From positions 62,001 to 126,000 of the forward strand of contig NZ_ABCK01000001.1 in assembly GCF_000170755.1 (NCBI RefSeq): a DNA stretch of 64,000 bases. Reading direction: 5' to 3'. Source of the DNA: Lentisphaera araneosa HTCC2155 (GTDB lineage Bacteria > Verrucomicrobiota > Lentisphaeria > Lentisphaerales > Lentisphaeraceae). The notes under the pieces are model-generated. The model saw only the letters and a list, made by a program, of their open reading frames with translations. It was not told where the DNA came from and did no database searches. This document shows, piece after piece, positions 1-9,990 of this stretch (the first letter of the stretch is position 1; every line of letters starts with the position of its first letter). Position numbers and translations under genes: made by a program.

Positions 1-1080
1 GCGCGAGGTTTTAGAGATGGTGTAGCAAAGTCAAAAGTACTTGCCGATCAATTTGAATTAGAAATGATTGAAATGATTGATGAACATTATAATAATCCTT
101 CAGTAGTAGTGTGGGTGATCTTCAATGAAGCTTGGGGACAATACGATACACCGCGTCTGACGGACTTAGCAAGGAAGCAAGATTCGACTCGCCTACTTGT
201 TAGTGGTAGTGGGTGGTTTCTACCTAAAGACTGCGGAGATATTATTGATAGACACGCTTATAAAAAGGCAGTGCCTGTGTCTCCAGATAAAAATCGGATT
301 GGAACTTTAGGCGAATTCGGGGGCCTTGGTTATGTAGTGCCAGGACATCTATGGATACCTAATCAAACGACATCATCTGTCTATGGTACATGTACTGATC
401 AACGTCACTATGAAACACTCTATTTAGATCTATGGCGCGATGTTTTTAAAGCTGATAAACAAGTTGGTATGTCCGCCGCAATTTACACACAATTAACTGA
501 CGTAGAGGCTGAAGTCAATGGCTTAATTACTTATGACCGGAAAATAATTAAATCGGATGTTGAGCTGTTTCGCAAAGCAGTACAGGAAAGGTCTCTTCCC
601 TCCAAGCCAAAAGTGAATATGCTACTACCGACATCTAGAGATATGGCTCAAGAATGGTTTTACACAACAGATAAACCCAGCGAAGACTGGATTCTACCTG
701 AGATGGACTTTACTATGTGGAAAAAAGGGAAGGGAGTTTTCGGTCATAAAGTCCATAGAAATCCCGCGATTGAAATAGGGACGGAATGGAAAAAGATGGA
801 TCTTTGGGTCGCTAGAAAATTTGAATTAAATGAAAAGCTTCAAAGACCAGTTCTCCGTATTGCTTATGATGATAATGCAACAGTCTACATAAATGGAGTC
901 AAAGCATTTGTACTTAAAAGTGGTAATAACACCAGGTATATAGATTTGCCATTTCCTGCTAATGCCATAGAGGCCTTGAAAGTAGGAAAGAATATTATTT
1001 CTATTCATGTGGATAATGCGAAAGGTAATTTCAGTCAATATATCGATGCTGGAATAGGTGATGAAACTCTTGAATGGTAA
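1..1080 (+). CDS. Glycoside hydrolase family 2-type enzyme, C-terminal part (5' end outside window)
   Basis: The frame is open from base 1, so this is the 3' end of a longer gene; the first ATG at 64 is internal. The fragment begins inside the TIM barrel. NEAWGQ, with Glu about visible residue 43, matches the GH2 acid/base motif, and GEFGG about residue 105 matches the nucleophile region of beta-galactosidase/glucuronidase-like enzymes. The last 130 residues look like a beta-sandwich sugar-binding domain (DDNATVYINGVKAF). GH2 enzymes are exo-acting retaining glycosidases; the substrate cannot be read from this fragment. It lies 30 bp upstream of a GH32 gene on the same strand and probably belongs to the same operon. 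The family is well supported; specificity is unknown. Confidence 0.85.
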   Translation, partial: ARGFRDGVAKSKVLADQFELEMIEMIDEHYNNPSVVVWVIFNEAWGQYDTPRLTDLARKQDSTRLLVSGSGWFLPKDCGDIIDRHAYKKAVPVSPDKNRIGTLGEFGGLGYVVPGHLWIPNQTTSSVYGTCTDQRHYETLYLDLWRDVFKADKQVGMSAAIYTQLTDVEAEVNGLITYDRKIIKSDVELFRKAVQERSLPSKPKVNMLLPTSRDMAQEWFYTTDKPSEDWILPEMDFTMWKKGKGVFGHKVHRNPAIEIGTEWKKMDLWVARKFELNEKLQRPVLRIAYDDNATVYINGVKAFVLKSGNNTRYIDLPFPANAIEALKVGKNIISIHVDNAKGNFSQYIDAGIGDETLEW

Positions 1081-1110
1081 AAACAGAACGATAAACAGGA
1101 TGGTTTTAAT

Positions 1111-2685
1111 ATGAAATTCAATCATTTTTTTGGAGCGCTATTATTTCTTTCTATGTCATGCTTTAGCTTATTTGGACAAGCACAGAAAAAGCTGCTGACT
1201 CAGGATGTTTTTGATTCAAAGTGGCGTACTTTTCAGTCTTATGAAGATACCGATTACAAGCAAAAAATGCGTCCTCAGTTTCATTTTACATCTAAGAAAA
1301 ATTGGCTTAATGACCCCAATGGCTTAGTCTACCTTGATGGTGAATGGCACATGTTTTTTCAACATAATTCATTGAGAAATGGTGATGGAGGGAAAGTATG
1401 GGGCCATGCAGTAAGTGAGGATTTGATTTCGTGGAGGCAACTCCCACATGCGATTTTACCTTATAAAAATACTAAAGGAAAATCTGGGGTTATTTGGTCT
1501 GGCAGTGCTGTGGTTGATCATAATAATAGCCTTAAGAAGCAAGTAGGTAAGACTCAAACTCTCGTCGCTTTTTTTACTCATACAACAAGTCCAATGCAAC
1601 AGTGTGCAGCTTATAGTACTGACAAAGGTAGAACTTTTACTTTAATTAATGGTGGTGATCCAGTTGTGCCTAACCAGGGGGTTTGGAAAGGAGAGAGAGA
1701 TCCTAAAGTTTTTTGGCATGAAAAAACTCAGAAATGGGTTATGGCCGTCATTATTGCAGGACCAGACAAATTAATACGCATATGGAATTCAGACAATTTA
1801 GTAAACTGGAAAAGAGTGGGGGATTTTAGCCGTGACTTTGTTGAATGCTTTGATATGTATGAGCTTGCCGTAGACGGGAATCCTCAAAAGAAAAAGTGGG
1901 TATGCAATGATGCCGCCTTCTACTACCAGATAGGAAGCTTTGATGGAACTAATTTCTCAAGTGATAATAAAATGCTCTCAGGAGACTGGGGCGGTCGACG
2001 CTTTTTTAAAGCTTTCTATGCAGGTCAAACATTTAACAACAGTCCAGATGGTAAAGTCTACCAAATAGCCTGGATGAAAGATGCCAGCAAGAAAAATCTG
2101 TTTAAACGTTTTGGTTTACCTTTTACTCAACAAATGAGTTTCCCTTGTGAACTAAGTTTAAAATCCACTGCAGAAGGCGAGCGTCTTTTTCGCTGGCCCG
2201 TTGATCAAATAAAGAAACTCTATGCAAAATCACATTTATTAGAGGACATTTCTTCGCTTAGCAAAGTTAATTCAGAGCTTAATAAGATAAGTGCAGACCT
2301 CCTAGATGTATCAATAAGCTTTGAGCCAAAAGAAAATGAAATAATGACCTTTACTGTAAGAGGTCTTGAAATTGTATATGGTAATAAAACAAGGTTTCCA
2401 GATAAGGGGGGCAAAATGGTGGAGGTTAAAAGCATAGAGTTTAGAAATATGGAAAATGATAATGAGACAATAAAAATACCCGCACCTACAATTCATGGTC
2501 AAGTTAACTTACGTATCCTACTTGATCGTATGTCTATAGAATTATTCGTGAATAAAGGAGCATATGCAGCCGCGAGCTATTGCCTACCCAAAACTGATAA
2601 AATTTCAATTAAGAGTTCGAATGGAGAGCGTGTGAAAATCAATTCTATTTTAATTAATGAATTAAATTCAATCTGGAGAAACTAG
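1111..2685 (+). CDS. Secreted GH32 beta-fructosidase (levanase/invertase type)
   Basis: 524 residues with an N-terminal signal peptide (hydrophobic to about residue 22, FGQAQ). The GH32 five-bladed propeller shows all three catalytic signatures: WLNDPNG with nucleophile Asp68, RDP with transition-state stabiliser Asp197, and ECFD with acid/base Glu245. The C-terminal beta-sandwich ends with the usual LRILLDRMSIELFVN segment. It should hydrolyse terminal or internal beta-fructosyl bonds of sucrose, levan or inulin outside the cytoplasm. AGGA lies upstream of the ATG. The next gene starts 7 bp after the stop, so the two are probably co-transcribed. It resembles the genes at 16157 and 19890 more than its direct neighbour, which has a long N-terminal extension. 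Confidence 0.93.
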   Translation: MKFNHFFGALLFLSMSCFSLFGQAQKKLLTQDVFDSKWRTFQSYEDTDYKQKMRPQFHFTSKKNWLNDPNGLVYLDGEWHMFFQHNSLRNGDGGKVWGHAVSEDLISWRQLPHAILPYKNTKGKSGVIWSGSAVVDHNNSLKKQVGKTQTLVAFFTHTTSPMQQCAAYSTDKGRTFTLINGGDPVVPNQGVWKGERDPKVFWHEKTQKWVMAVIIAGPDKLIRIWNSDNLVNWKRVGDFSRDFVECFDMYELAVDGNPQKKKWVCNDAAFYYQIGSFDGTNFSSDNKMLSGDWGGRRFFKAFYAGQTFNNSPDGKVYQIAWMKDASKKNLFKRFGLPFTQQMSFPCELSLKSTAEGERLFRWPVDQIKKLYAKSHLLEDISSLSKVNSELNKISADLLDVSISFEPKENEIMTFTVRGLEIVYGNKTRFPDKGGKMVEVKSIEFRNMENDNETIKIPAPTIHGQVNLRILLDRMSIELFVNKGAYAAASYCLPKTDKISIKSSNGERVKINSILINELNSIWRN

Positions 2686-2692
2686 AAATAAA

Positions 2693-4942
2693 ATGGAACT
2701 GCTTCACTATACCTTTACCCTTATGGTTCATACTATTGGAAAATCCTTAGTTGAGAAATCTTCTAATATGTTTCAGGTACTTGTGGTACTTTGTGTAGTG
2801 GTCTGTTGCAATCTCACCAGTGCCTTCGCTCAAGAAGCCGACATACTCATTGCAGACTTTGAAGAGAGTAGTTTTAGCAAGTGGCAACAAGAAGGATATG
2901 CGTTCAGAAAGGGACCAGCCAATATAAAGTATAAAAACACATACAAAATTAAAGGTTTTCGGGGTAAGGGTTTTGCAAGTTCTTATATGGATAAAAGCTT
3001 GAAGCATGTGGGCAGCCTAAAGAGTCCTGAATTTCTTGTTGAACGAGACTACATAAATTTACTTCTTGGGGGTTCTCCATTTGTGAATGATGCTGGAGTA
3101 AAACTTCTAGTTGACGGAAAAGAAGTTCTGAGCATAGCGGCAGTTAAAGGGTATAATCTTAACGAAACTAGTATTCCGGTCAAAAAATATAAAGGACAAA
3201 AAGCCCAAATACTAATCTACGATAAAAGCCCTGGCTATTGGGGACTTATTCTTGTAGACCATATTGTTCAAAGCAATAAGAAAATTGGCTATGAGCCCTT
3301 GGTGCTACCGATAAATATTACTGAGAAATTATTGATTTTTCCTGTGGCTAAATTTGGTACTGCTAGACAAATGGACATTAAAGTCGATGATGTAATAATT
3401 CATTCGATATCAGTTTGTTTGGCGATGAAAGATGAGGATGTCGCTTGGTGGGGATACCTAGATATGAGCGATATGATTGGCAAAAAAGCAATTATTGCCC
3501 TTGAGGCAAAAGTTAATAGTAATATTCAAAAAATGATTCAGTGTTCTGCCGAACCCCGCTTATTACAGCTGCAACATTTCGATAAATTCCGACCTCAATT
3601 TCACTTCTCACAACTTCAAGGGTGGAATAATGATCCCAATGGTATGGTCTACTACGACGGGAAATACCATCTTTTTTGGCAATGTAATCCTCTTGGGACA
3701 AGCTGGGGGAATATGTATTGGGGGCATGCATCAAGTCCTGATTTGATTGAATGGACGGAACATAAGCGTGCCTTACGTTCTGGAGGTGGCAAAGGGCTTC
3801 CATTAAATATGCGTCATGATTCGATGGCAACGGGGGCGTGTTTTTCCGGAAGTGGAAATATTGATCATAATAACTCACTCGGTTTAAATACGGCAGAGAA
3901 GAAAACTTTACTGCTCTTTAATTCAGATATGAACGCCGGTATCGCAATCTTTTCTTCTCAAGATGGAATCAACTTTAAACGTTGGATGAAACAATACCCC
4001 CTCGGACTTAGTGGGCGTGATGCAAAGGTGGTTTATCATAAACCTACTCAGCAATGGATTGCAGTGAGTTGCCTTGATAATAAGCAGCATGGTAAGCATT
4101 ATCCCATTTTTACTAGCAAGGATTTACAAAGTTGGGAATTAAAACAAAATTTTCTAGATATGCACGAATGCCCTGAGTTTTTAGAGTTAGCCATAGATGG
4201 CGACAAGAATAATAAAAAATGGGTTTTAATGGAGGCTAATGGTAAATATTTTGTAGGAGATTTTAATGGGGAGAAATTTATTCCAGACACTAAGGAGAAG
4301 CAGACTACAATAATTTCAGGAAGCTGTTATGCCGGACAATGTTTCAGTAATACTCCCGATGGCCGTGCTGTGTATATTGCTTGGGCAGGATTTGATACTG
4401 ATAATACAGTTTTTAATCAAGGCTTTACAATTCCAATGGACTTATGCCTGAAAACTGTTGATGGTGGCAAGGTTCATTTATATGCTAATCCTGTATATGA
4501 AATAAAAAAACTCCGCAGAAAAATAGAAATTGATACGAGTACAATAGAACTTAATAAGAATGTAAAGGTGTACGCTCTAGCTCTAGCTGGAGACCTTTAT
4601 GATATTTGTCTGAGTATAGAAAAAAAAGGTTCACCAAAAAGTTTCTCACTAAAGATTCAAAATATGGAAATGACCTATGATTTTGAATCACAGCGTTTTG
4701 ATGATCATCATGTTCCTATGAAAGGTGGTAAAGTTACCCTTAGGATTCTAGTAGATCGCCCCACAATTGAGTTCTTTATGGCTGATGGTTATGCATATAA
4801 ATTACATGAAAGAAAAAACCTTTCTGGTAGTCACTTAAACAAAATTACTTTTAGTGCAGAAGTTTCAGGGACTGATAAAGTCCTAATAAATAACTTTAAA
4901 GTGTATCCAATGAAATCAATTTTGAAAAAGAATGGAGAATAA
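2693..4942 (+). CDS. Secreted GH32 fructan hydrolase with N-terminal beta-sandwich modules
   Basis: 749 residues from the first ATG. A start at 2768 (Met26) would put a classical signal peptide first (MFQVLVVLCVVVCCNLTSAFA) and is at least as likely; neither start has a strong ribosome site. After the signal come about 160 residues of a jelly-roll-like module (LIADFEESSFSKW to the VDHI segment), then about 90 residues resembling the DUF4980-type domain before the GH32 propeller (WWGYLDMS). The catalytic domain has WNNDPNG (Asp314), GRDAK in place of RDP (Asp443 kept, Pro to Ala), and HECPEF (Glu492). The catalytic acids are present, so it should be active on fructans; the extra modules may bind polysaccharide. 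It overlaps or nearly touches the esterase gene downstream. Confidence 0.9.
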   Translation: MELLHYTFTLMVHTIGKSLVEKSSNMFQVLVVLCVVVCCNLTSAFAQEADILIADFEESSFSKWQQEGYAFRKGPANIKYKNTYKIKGFRGKGFASSYMDKSLKHVGSLKSPEFLVERDYINLLLGGSPFVNDAGVKLLVDGKEVLSIAAVKGYNLNETSIPVKKYKGQKAQILIYDKSPGYWGLILVDHIVQSNKKIGYEPLVLPINITEKLLIFPVAKFGTARQMDIKVDDVIIHSISVCLAMKDEDVAWWGYLDMSDMIGKKAIIALEAKVNSNIQKMIQCSAEPRLLQLQHFDKFRPQFHFSQLQGWNNDPNGMVYYDGKYHLFWQCNPLGTSWGNMYWGHASSPDLIEWTEHKRALRSGGGKGLPLNMRHDSMATGACFSGSGNIDHNNSLGLNTAEKKTLLLFNSDMNAGIAIFSSQDGINFKRWMKQYPLGLSGRDAKVVYHKPTQQWIAVSCLDNKQHGKHYPIFTSKDLQSWELKQNFLDMHECPEFLELAIDGDKNNKKWVLMEANGKYFVGDFNGEKFIPDTKEKQTTIISGSCYAGQCFSNTPDGRAVYIAWAGFDTDNTVFNQGFTIPMDLCLKTVDGGKVHLYANPVYEIKKLRRKIEIDTSTIELNKNVKVYALALAGDLYDICLSIEKKGSPKSFSLKIQNMEMTYDFESQRFDDHHVPMKGGKVTLRILVDRPTIEFFMADGYAYKLHERKNLSGSHLNKITFSAEVSGTDKVLINNFKVYPMKSILKKNGE

Positions 4943-4946
4943 AAAG

Positions 4947-6521
4947 ATGCAGACAAAACGTAAAACATCTCTATTATCACTCTTGCTGGTGTTTATGACT
5001 GCATCACTCCAAGCAGAAGTTAAAACCCCAGCTTTCTTTAATGACCATATGGTTCTCCAAAGAAATATTTCTGTTCCTATATGGGGTTGGGCTAGTCCTG
5101 GTGAATTGATAAATGTAAGTTTTGGGGATCAAAGTATAAGTACCAAGGCTGACAAAGATGGTAAGTGGCTGCTTAAGCTTAAGCCTATGGAGGCCAATCT
5201 AGAAGGGCAGACACTTACAATTGCCAATCACTCTATTAAAAATGTCTTAGTAGGGGAAGTTTGGATTTGTTCTGGCCAGTCCAATATGCAGTGGCGCCTT
5301 AGCGGTGCATTCAATTCTAAAGAAGAAATAGCGGCGGCCAAATTCCCCGCCATTAGACAACTAAACCTAACAAGAACGGCGGCCAACCTTCCACGTACGG
5401 ATGTTAAAGGTGAATGGACTGTCTGCTCTCCAGAAACAGCCAAAGATTATACCGCTGTCGGCTACTTTTTTGCTCGTTCTCTTTATAAAAGTCTAAAGAT
5501 TCCTATTGGTATTATTGATGCAAGCTGGGGTGGAACCGGAATTGAACCCTGGATACCTGAACTTGGTTTTAATATGGTTGCAGAACTGGAAAAAGATAAA
5601 ATAGAACTCCATAAAATTTTACCTGTGAATGATAAGAATAAACAGAAATGGAATGACTATTTAGATGAATTAGAAAGTTGGCTACCTGGAGCTGAAAAAC
5701 GTGTTTCTCAGGGAAGCCTCCCACTTAATATGCCGGACCGACCAGATAGTGGAATGCCAGTTACACATCACGGCATGACTAAAATATTCAATTCCATGAT
5801 ACACCCAATTATTCCCTATGGTGTTCGGGGAGTGGTATGGTATCAGGGCGAGTCAAGTTGGGGCCAGGGTGATTATTACTTCTTTAAGAAAAAAGCCTTG
5901 ATCGAGAGTTGGCGTGAACTTTGGGGACAAGGAGAATTCCCCTTTTACACAGTACAATTAGCTAATCTTCATAAATTTAATGAAAAAGCGGAAGGGGGGG
6001 ATGGTTATGCAAAAATTCGTGAAGCTCAAAAGCGTTCCTTAGAACTTCCTAACACAGGACTTGCAGTCACGTACGATATTGGCAACCCCGTCAATATTCA
6101 CCCTAAAAATAAACAGGATGTGGGCAAGCGTCTCTCATTGTGGGCACTTGCCAAAGAATATGGAAGAAAGGAACTTGTCTATAGTGGACCTCTCTTCAAA
6201 AAGCTCCATAATAGCGGGGCTGAAGCGATTGTTCATTTTAGCCATATAGGTAGTGGTCTTATGGTGGGTGAGAAAAAGGGGCTAGAACCTGTAAAGAAAA
6301 CATCAACAGCTCTTAAAGGTTTTGCGATAGCCGGTGAAGATCAAAAATGGTATTGGGCAAATGCTAGAATCAGTGCAGATGGGAAATCAGTAATCGTCAG
6401 TTCCGATAAAGTCAAAAAAGTTATGGCGGTTCGCTATGCTTACCGATGGAACCCAATTCACAGCAACCTTTATAACCGTGAAGGCCTCCCCGCAGCGCCT
6501 TTTAAATCGGATAATTGGTAA
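4947..6521 (+). CDS. Secreted sialate O-acetylesterase-like SGNH esterase
   Basis: A longer reading from 4932 is open, but GGAG at 4935-4938 sits 8 bases before the ATG at 4947, which then opens a clean signal peptide (MQTKRKTSLLSLLL to SLQA). The SASA/SGNH fold is clear: NDHMVLQR near the N-terminus, catalytic Ser in GQSNM (about residue 112), the WYQGES block, and the Asp/His pair in DIGNPVNIHP. Such enzymes remove acetyl groups from sugars; despite the name, many PVC and Bacteroidetes homologues act on plant or algal glycans. Placed behind two fructosidases, it probably de-acetylates the same polysaccharide. The SASA copy at 6531 is a diverged paralogue. Confidence 0.9.
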   Translation: MQTKRKTSLLSLLLVFMTASLQAEVKTPAFFNDHMVLQRNISVPIWGWASPGELINVSFGDQSISTKADKDGKWLLKLKPMEANLEGQTLTIANHSIKNVLVGEVWICSGQSNMQWRLSGAFNSKEEIAAAKFPAIRQLNLTRTAANLPRTDVKGEWTVCSPETAKDYTAVGYFFARSLYKSLKIPIGIIDASWGGTGIEPWIPELGFNMVAELEKDKIELHKILPVNDKNKQKWNDYLDELESWLPGAEKRVSQGSLPLNMPDRPDSGMPVTHHGMTKIFNSMIHPIIPYGVRGVVWYQGESSWGQGDYYFFKKKALIESWRELWGQGEFPFYTVQLANLHKFNEKAEGGDGYAKIREAQKRSLELPNTGLAVTYDIGNPVNIHPKNKQDVGKRLSLWALAKEYGRKELVYSGPLFKKLHNSGAEAIVHFSHIGSGLMVGEKKGLEPVKKTSTALKGFAIAGEDQKWYWANARISADGKSVIVSSDKVKKVMAVRYAYRWNPIHSNLYNREGLPAAPFKSDNW

Positions 6522-6530
6522 GGAAAAACT

Positions 6531-8744
6531 ATGCCTAAAAAAATAACCATGATGAAAATAATTACTTTCTTTCTAACACTATTTATATTTTCGACACATG
6601 CAGAAGTTAAACTGCCGGAAATTTTCTCAAATAACATGGTTATCCAAAGGAATAAAGAAATACCTATTTGGGGGACCGCCTTACCCAATGAACAAATCAA
6701 ACTTAGCTTTGCGACTCAAGAAGTCGTCACTACTGCGGATGAATACGGATGCTGGAGCGTAAAGTTTAAAGCTCTAGGGGCCAATTCTAAAGCGCAGGTT
6801 TTAACCGTAAATCACTTAAGGATACAAAACGTACTCATAGGTGAGGTTTGGCTCTGTGCAGGAATGGCGAGTATGGATTATCCTCTACGTAAATCACTGA
6901 AGGGCGCCAATGAAATTAAAAATGCAGATAAATCACTAATTCGATTGGCCTCTATAGCTAAACAACAATCTCCTCTACCCAATAAAAATGTGGAAGTGAA
7001 GTGGAAGACCGCAGATTCAGAGCATATTAAAGAATTTTCTGGGCTGGCGTATTTTTTTGGTAAAAAACTTCATCAAGAACTAGAAGTGCCTATTGGTATA
7101 ATTCAGGCAAGCCAGGGGGGGGCGCCAATGACTTCCTGGATACCCGCGGAAGGGTATCGCGATAGCCGCCAACTTCAATGGGCAATGAAACAAATATATG
7201 ATGGTAGACCCTCAAGTGAAGTTGGCAGAAAGAACTGGCAGAAATATCTAGACGATATGAAACTATGGCTTCCTAAAGCGCGTGCGGCACTGGCCAAAAA
7301 TCAAACTCCTATCGACCGTCCGGAAATCCCTTCTGAGCTTTGGATTACCAATATTGTACCTACTAAAATGTTCAATGGTATGATTCACCCATTGATTCCA
7401 TTTTCTATACGTGGTGTAATCTGGGACCAAGGAAATGTCAGGAAGCCGAAGGAATTATTTCATCTTCAAAAAGCACTCATAACTAGCTGGCGTCAGCTTT
7501 GGAACGAGAGGGAACTGCCCTTTTACTTTGTGGAACCATTAGTCAACACTGAGCCAAAGCATCTAAAGGTTGAAGTTCAGAAAGCCATTAAAAAGTGTTT
7601 GTCAATCAAAAATACCGCTATGGCAATAAGTGCAGACCTCCAAACAGCAAATCCTCAAGCTCCACAAAATAAGCGAGATCTTGCACTGCGTCTAGCTGAT
7701 ATAGCTCTTCAAAACGATTACCAAAATGAAATAAAGTCCATAAATCCCAAGCTTATTCAAGTCGTCATAGGCACGGGATCTGAAGGAGTTTATTCAGCTC
7801 GTTTTAACACCGAAAATGGCAGTCTCAGTAAAGCGACTCTTCTTTTTCAAAAACCAGGAACGGTACTCGTCAAGACATCTAGTAGAGGGCTTTTGTATAG
7901 CGCAGGTAATACTAAGGAAGGGGGGATTCTTAAATCTTTTCTAGAAAATAAAAAGACAAGTGAAATTCGAGATTTGCCAAAAGACCCTTGTTATATAGCT
8001 CTAGATAAAAGCTTAAAATTTGCGATTACCGCAAATATTCATGGGAGCTCAATTTCATCATTTTTACTCAAAGAAGATGGTTCTTTGGATAAGCTTGTTC
8101 AGAATCTGGAAATCAAAACTCCCCAAAAAGGCTTTGCGCCTCATTGTGTTATACCGTCTCCGGACAATAAATACCTTTTTGTAGCTGATATAGGAGGAGG
8201 GAGGATTTGCCGAGTGAACTTCAATGAAGACGACGGCACAATGATTTATGATGGTGATATATCTTCAAATAACTTCAATGGCCCCAGGCACATGATTTTT
8301 GGGCCTGAAGGTAAGTTTTTATATCTCCTAAATCAAATGGGAGGGGCTGTAACAGTCTTTAAGTATGAGAGTCAAGACGGTCACCTTCAAGAGATTCAGC
8401 ATATTTCTTGCCTAGCGAAAAATTTTCAAGGAAATAATCATTCTGCAGAAATAGCTATTCACCCAAGTGGAGACTTCCTTTATTGTACGAATCGTGGACC
8501 GGACAATATCTGCCTTTTTAAAAGAGATAAAGGCAATGGGACTTTAAAGTTTATTGAAACCGTTTCAAGCGGCGGTAAGACACCCGTAAGTTTCATTATT
8601 TCCCCTGATGGAAAGTACCTGCTATCTTGCAATATTCAGTCGAATAATCTCTCGCGCTTTAGTATTGATTTGAAAAATGGAATCATAACAGAGTTCGGAG
8701 AGAAGATTTCTGTGCCATCTCCGGTATCATTAAGCTTCCGGTAA
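6531..8744 (+). CDS. Inactive SASA-like esterase fused to a lactonase-type beta-propeller
   Basis: 737 residues with AAGGA before the ATG and a signal peptide ending STHA. Residues 25-400 align along their whole length with the esterase encoded at 4947, but GQSNM has become GMASM (Ser to Ala113), WYQGES has become WDQGNV, and the DxxxxxxxHP segment lacks His. The SGNH triad is therefore broken. Residues about 408-737 form a seven-bladed propeller of the YbhE/6-phosphogluconolactonase-like 'lactonase' family (repeated FxPDGKxLY-like blades, for example IHPSGDFLYCTNRG and SPDGKYLLSCN). The first half is probably a sugar-binding pseudoenzyme; whether the propeller is a lactonase or a binding scaffold cannot be told. 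It is the last gene of the operon, 9 bp after the preceding stop. Confidence 0.85.
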   Translation: MPKKITMMKIITFFLTLFIFSTHAEVKLPEIFSNNMVIQRNKEIPIWGTALPNEQIKLSFATQEVVTTADEYGCWSVKFKALGANSKAQVLTVNHLRIQNVLIGEVWLCAGMASMDYPLRKSLKGANEIKNADKSLIRLASIAKQQSPLPNKNVEVKWKTADSEHIKEFSGLAYFFGKKLHQELEVPIGIIQASQGGAPMTSWIPAEGYRDSRQLQWAMKQIYDGRPSSEVGRKNWQKYLDDMKLWLPKARAALAKNQTPIDRPEIPSELWITNIVPTKMFNGMIHPLIPFSIRGVIWDQGNVRKPKELFHLQKALITSWRQLWNERELPFYFVEPLVNTEPKHLKVEVQKAIKKCLSIKNTAMAISADLQTANPQAPQNKRDLALRLADIALQNDYQNEIKSINPKLIQVVIGTGSEGVYSARFNTENGSLSKATLLFQKPGTVLVKTSSRGLLYSAGNTKEGGILKSFLENKKTSEIRDLPKDPCYIALDKSLKFAITANIHGSSISSFLLKEDGSLDKLVQNLEIKTPQKGFAPHCVIPSPDNKYLFVADIGGGRICRVNFNEDDGTMIYDGDISSNNFNGPRHMIFGPEGKFLYLLNQMGGAVTVFKYESQDGHLQEIQHISCLAKNFQGNNHSAEIAIHPSGDFLYCTNRGPDNICLFKRDKGNGTLKFIETVSSGGKTPVSFIISPDGKYLLSCNIQSNNLSRFSIDLKNGIITEFGEKISVPSPVSLSFR

Positions 8745-9088
8745 CTGTGATTAGACAATAAAATATACATAAATCATCAACTGTTTGCACTGGAAAATAC
8801 TTGGGTTTATTTACTTGATATATCTATATTTAATAGAGCGATTCGTTCATTATATGAGCGACAAAAAGATAAACTAATCACACGATGAGTATCATTAAAT
8901 TCATCAAACCACTTGGAATTTGGACAAAATATAACGATACGCATCCATAAATGAATTTTCATCTGTATATGGATTATAGAGAACTCATTGTATTCAAGAT
9001 TTTTGAGTGGCAATTAATTTTTATTAGAATCGATGTAAAGAAATCAAATCGACAGTTGTTTAAAGCTATAACTATTCAGGAGTTTAGT
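8745..9088 (+). other. AT-rich intergenic stretch
   Basis: No gene is supported here. The reading frame of the following pseudopilin is open back to 8951, but that extension lacks any family resemblance, and the conserved prepilin leader starts at 9089. The stretch presumably holds the end of the glycan operon and the promoter of the pseudopilin. No clear hairpin terminator was found. Confidence 0.4.
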
Positions 9089-9781
9089 ATGAAGAAAAAA
9101 TTCACTTTGATTGAGTTATTAGTTGTAGTCGCGATAATTGGTATACTAGCTTCATTATTATTGCCAGTACTAGGTAAAGCTCGGCGTACATCACTAGCTA
9201 TGGCATGTAATGCAAATCTGAAAACTCAAGGCCAAGGCATCTATATGCAAGTCGAGGATAATAATGATTACTTTGTGTCGAATCATACGATTCTAGGTTT
9301 AGGAAGAACGGGCTTTAAAGGCTGGAATTATTATGAAGATGGTTCATTTCACATGAAATTATTTGGTGAATATCAAGTCAAACTTGATGATGGGTATCTA
9401 AAAAATCACGATGTTTTTATCTGTCCAGAAAGTCTCGAATCAGAAGATAAACTCTCGTATTATAGAAACTATGCGTTCAATAGTTACCTTCAGGGGTATC
9501 CAACGTCAGAAACAGAGGAAGTCCCAAGTATCAGCATTACAGATTTATCAAATACCGCAGAAACAGCGGTGCTTTGTGAGTCTGAAGAACGGCCTAATTT
9601 TTTTGAGACCAGTGTAAGTACTGTTGAAATTAGACATGTAGGTGCGAAGACTAATTTGTTATTTGCAGATGGTCACACCTCCACATTGAATTGGGCTAAG
9701 TTTTATTATAATCCTAAATGGGTCGCATGGGATAAACCTAGCCCTTCTTGGAGCGGTGGCGATGGATTTACATTTAAATAA
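9089..9781 (+). CDS. Type II pseudopilin-like secreted protein (prepilin leader, HxDG-type end)
   Basis: The start at 9089 is set by CAGGAG seven bases upstream and by the leader MKKKFTLIELLVVVAIIGIL, a textbook class III prepilin signal cleaved and N-methylated before Phe5. The body (230 residues in all) is of the DUF1559/PulG-like kind common in Lentisphaerae and planctomycetes. Near the end, RHVGAKTNLLFADG resembles the H-x9-DG motif of that family but with ten residues between His and Asp. No other type II secretion gene is nearby, so this is a lone pseudopilin rather than part of a secretion operon. Its role is unknown; surface or exopolymer structures have been suggested for such families. 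Confidence 0.88.
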   Translation: MKKKFTLIELLVVVAIIGILASLLLPVLGKARRTSLAMACNANLKTQGQGIYMQVEDNNDYFVSNHTILGLGRTGFKGWNYYEDGSFHMKLFGEYQVKLDDGYLKNHDVFICPESLESEDKLSYYRNYAFNSYLQGYPTSETEEVPSISITDLSNTAETAVLCESEERPNFFETSVSTVEIRHVGAKTNLLFADGHTSTLNWAKFYYNPKWVAWDKPSPSWSGGDGFTFK

Positions 9782-9822
9782 ATAAGTGTTTGCGGCATAT
9801 TTTGTATTAAATAAGTATGTGA

Positions 9823-9854
9823 TACATCCAAAAATAAGTATCTCCCAGTATATG
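9823..9854 (+). promoter_or_regulatory. Conserved 32-nt motif, copy 1
   Basis: TACATCCAAAA, then TAA, then CTCCCAGTATATG with fixed internal spacing. The same layout recurs at 22173-22204 with about 25 of 32 identical bases. Here it lies 168 bp before the DUF1592 cytochrome gene and 42 bp after the pseudopilin stop. It may be a promoter or operator element; function is inferred from conservation only. Confidence 0.4.
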
Positions 9855-9990
9855 GAATAAACGATTTTTGATATAGTAGTCAGTTTCATAATAAAAAGAC
9901 TTAGAACTTAACTCGTATACAAAAGGCAAACGATAAAACTAGCAGAGTATAGAGAGTATTTAATAATAGGTTTTTACGGTTATAGATTTT

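Noticed and set aside
8951-9088. N-terminal extension of the first pseudopilin
   Set aside because: The prepilin leader must be N-terminal for processing, and CAGGAG stands before the ATG at 9089.
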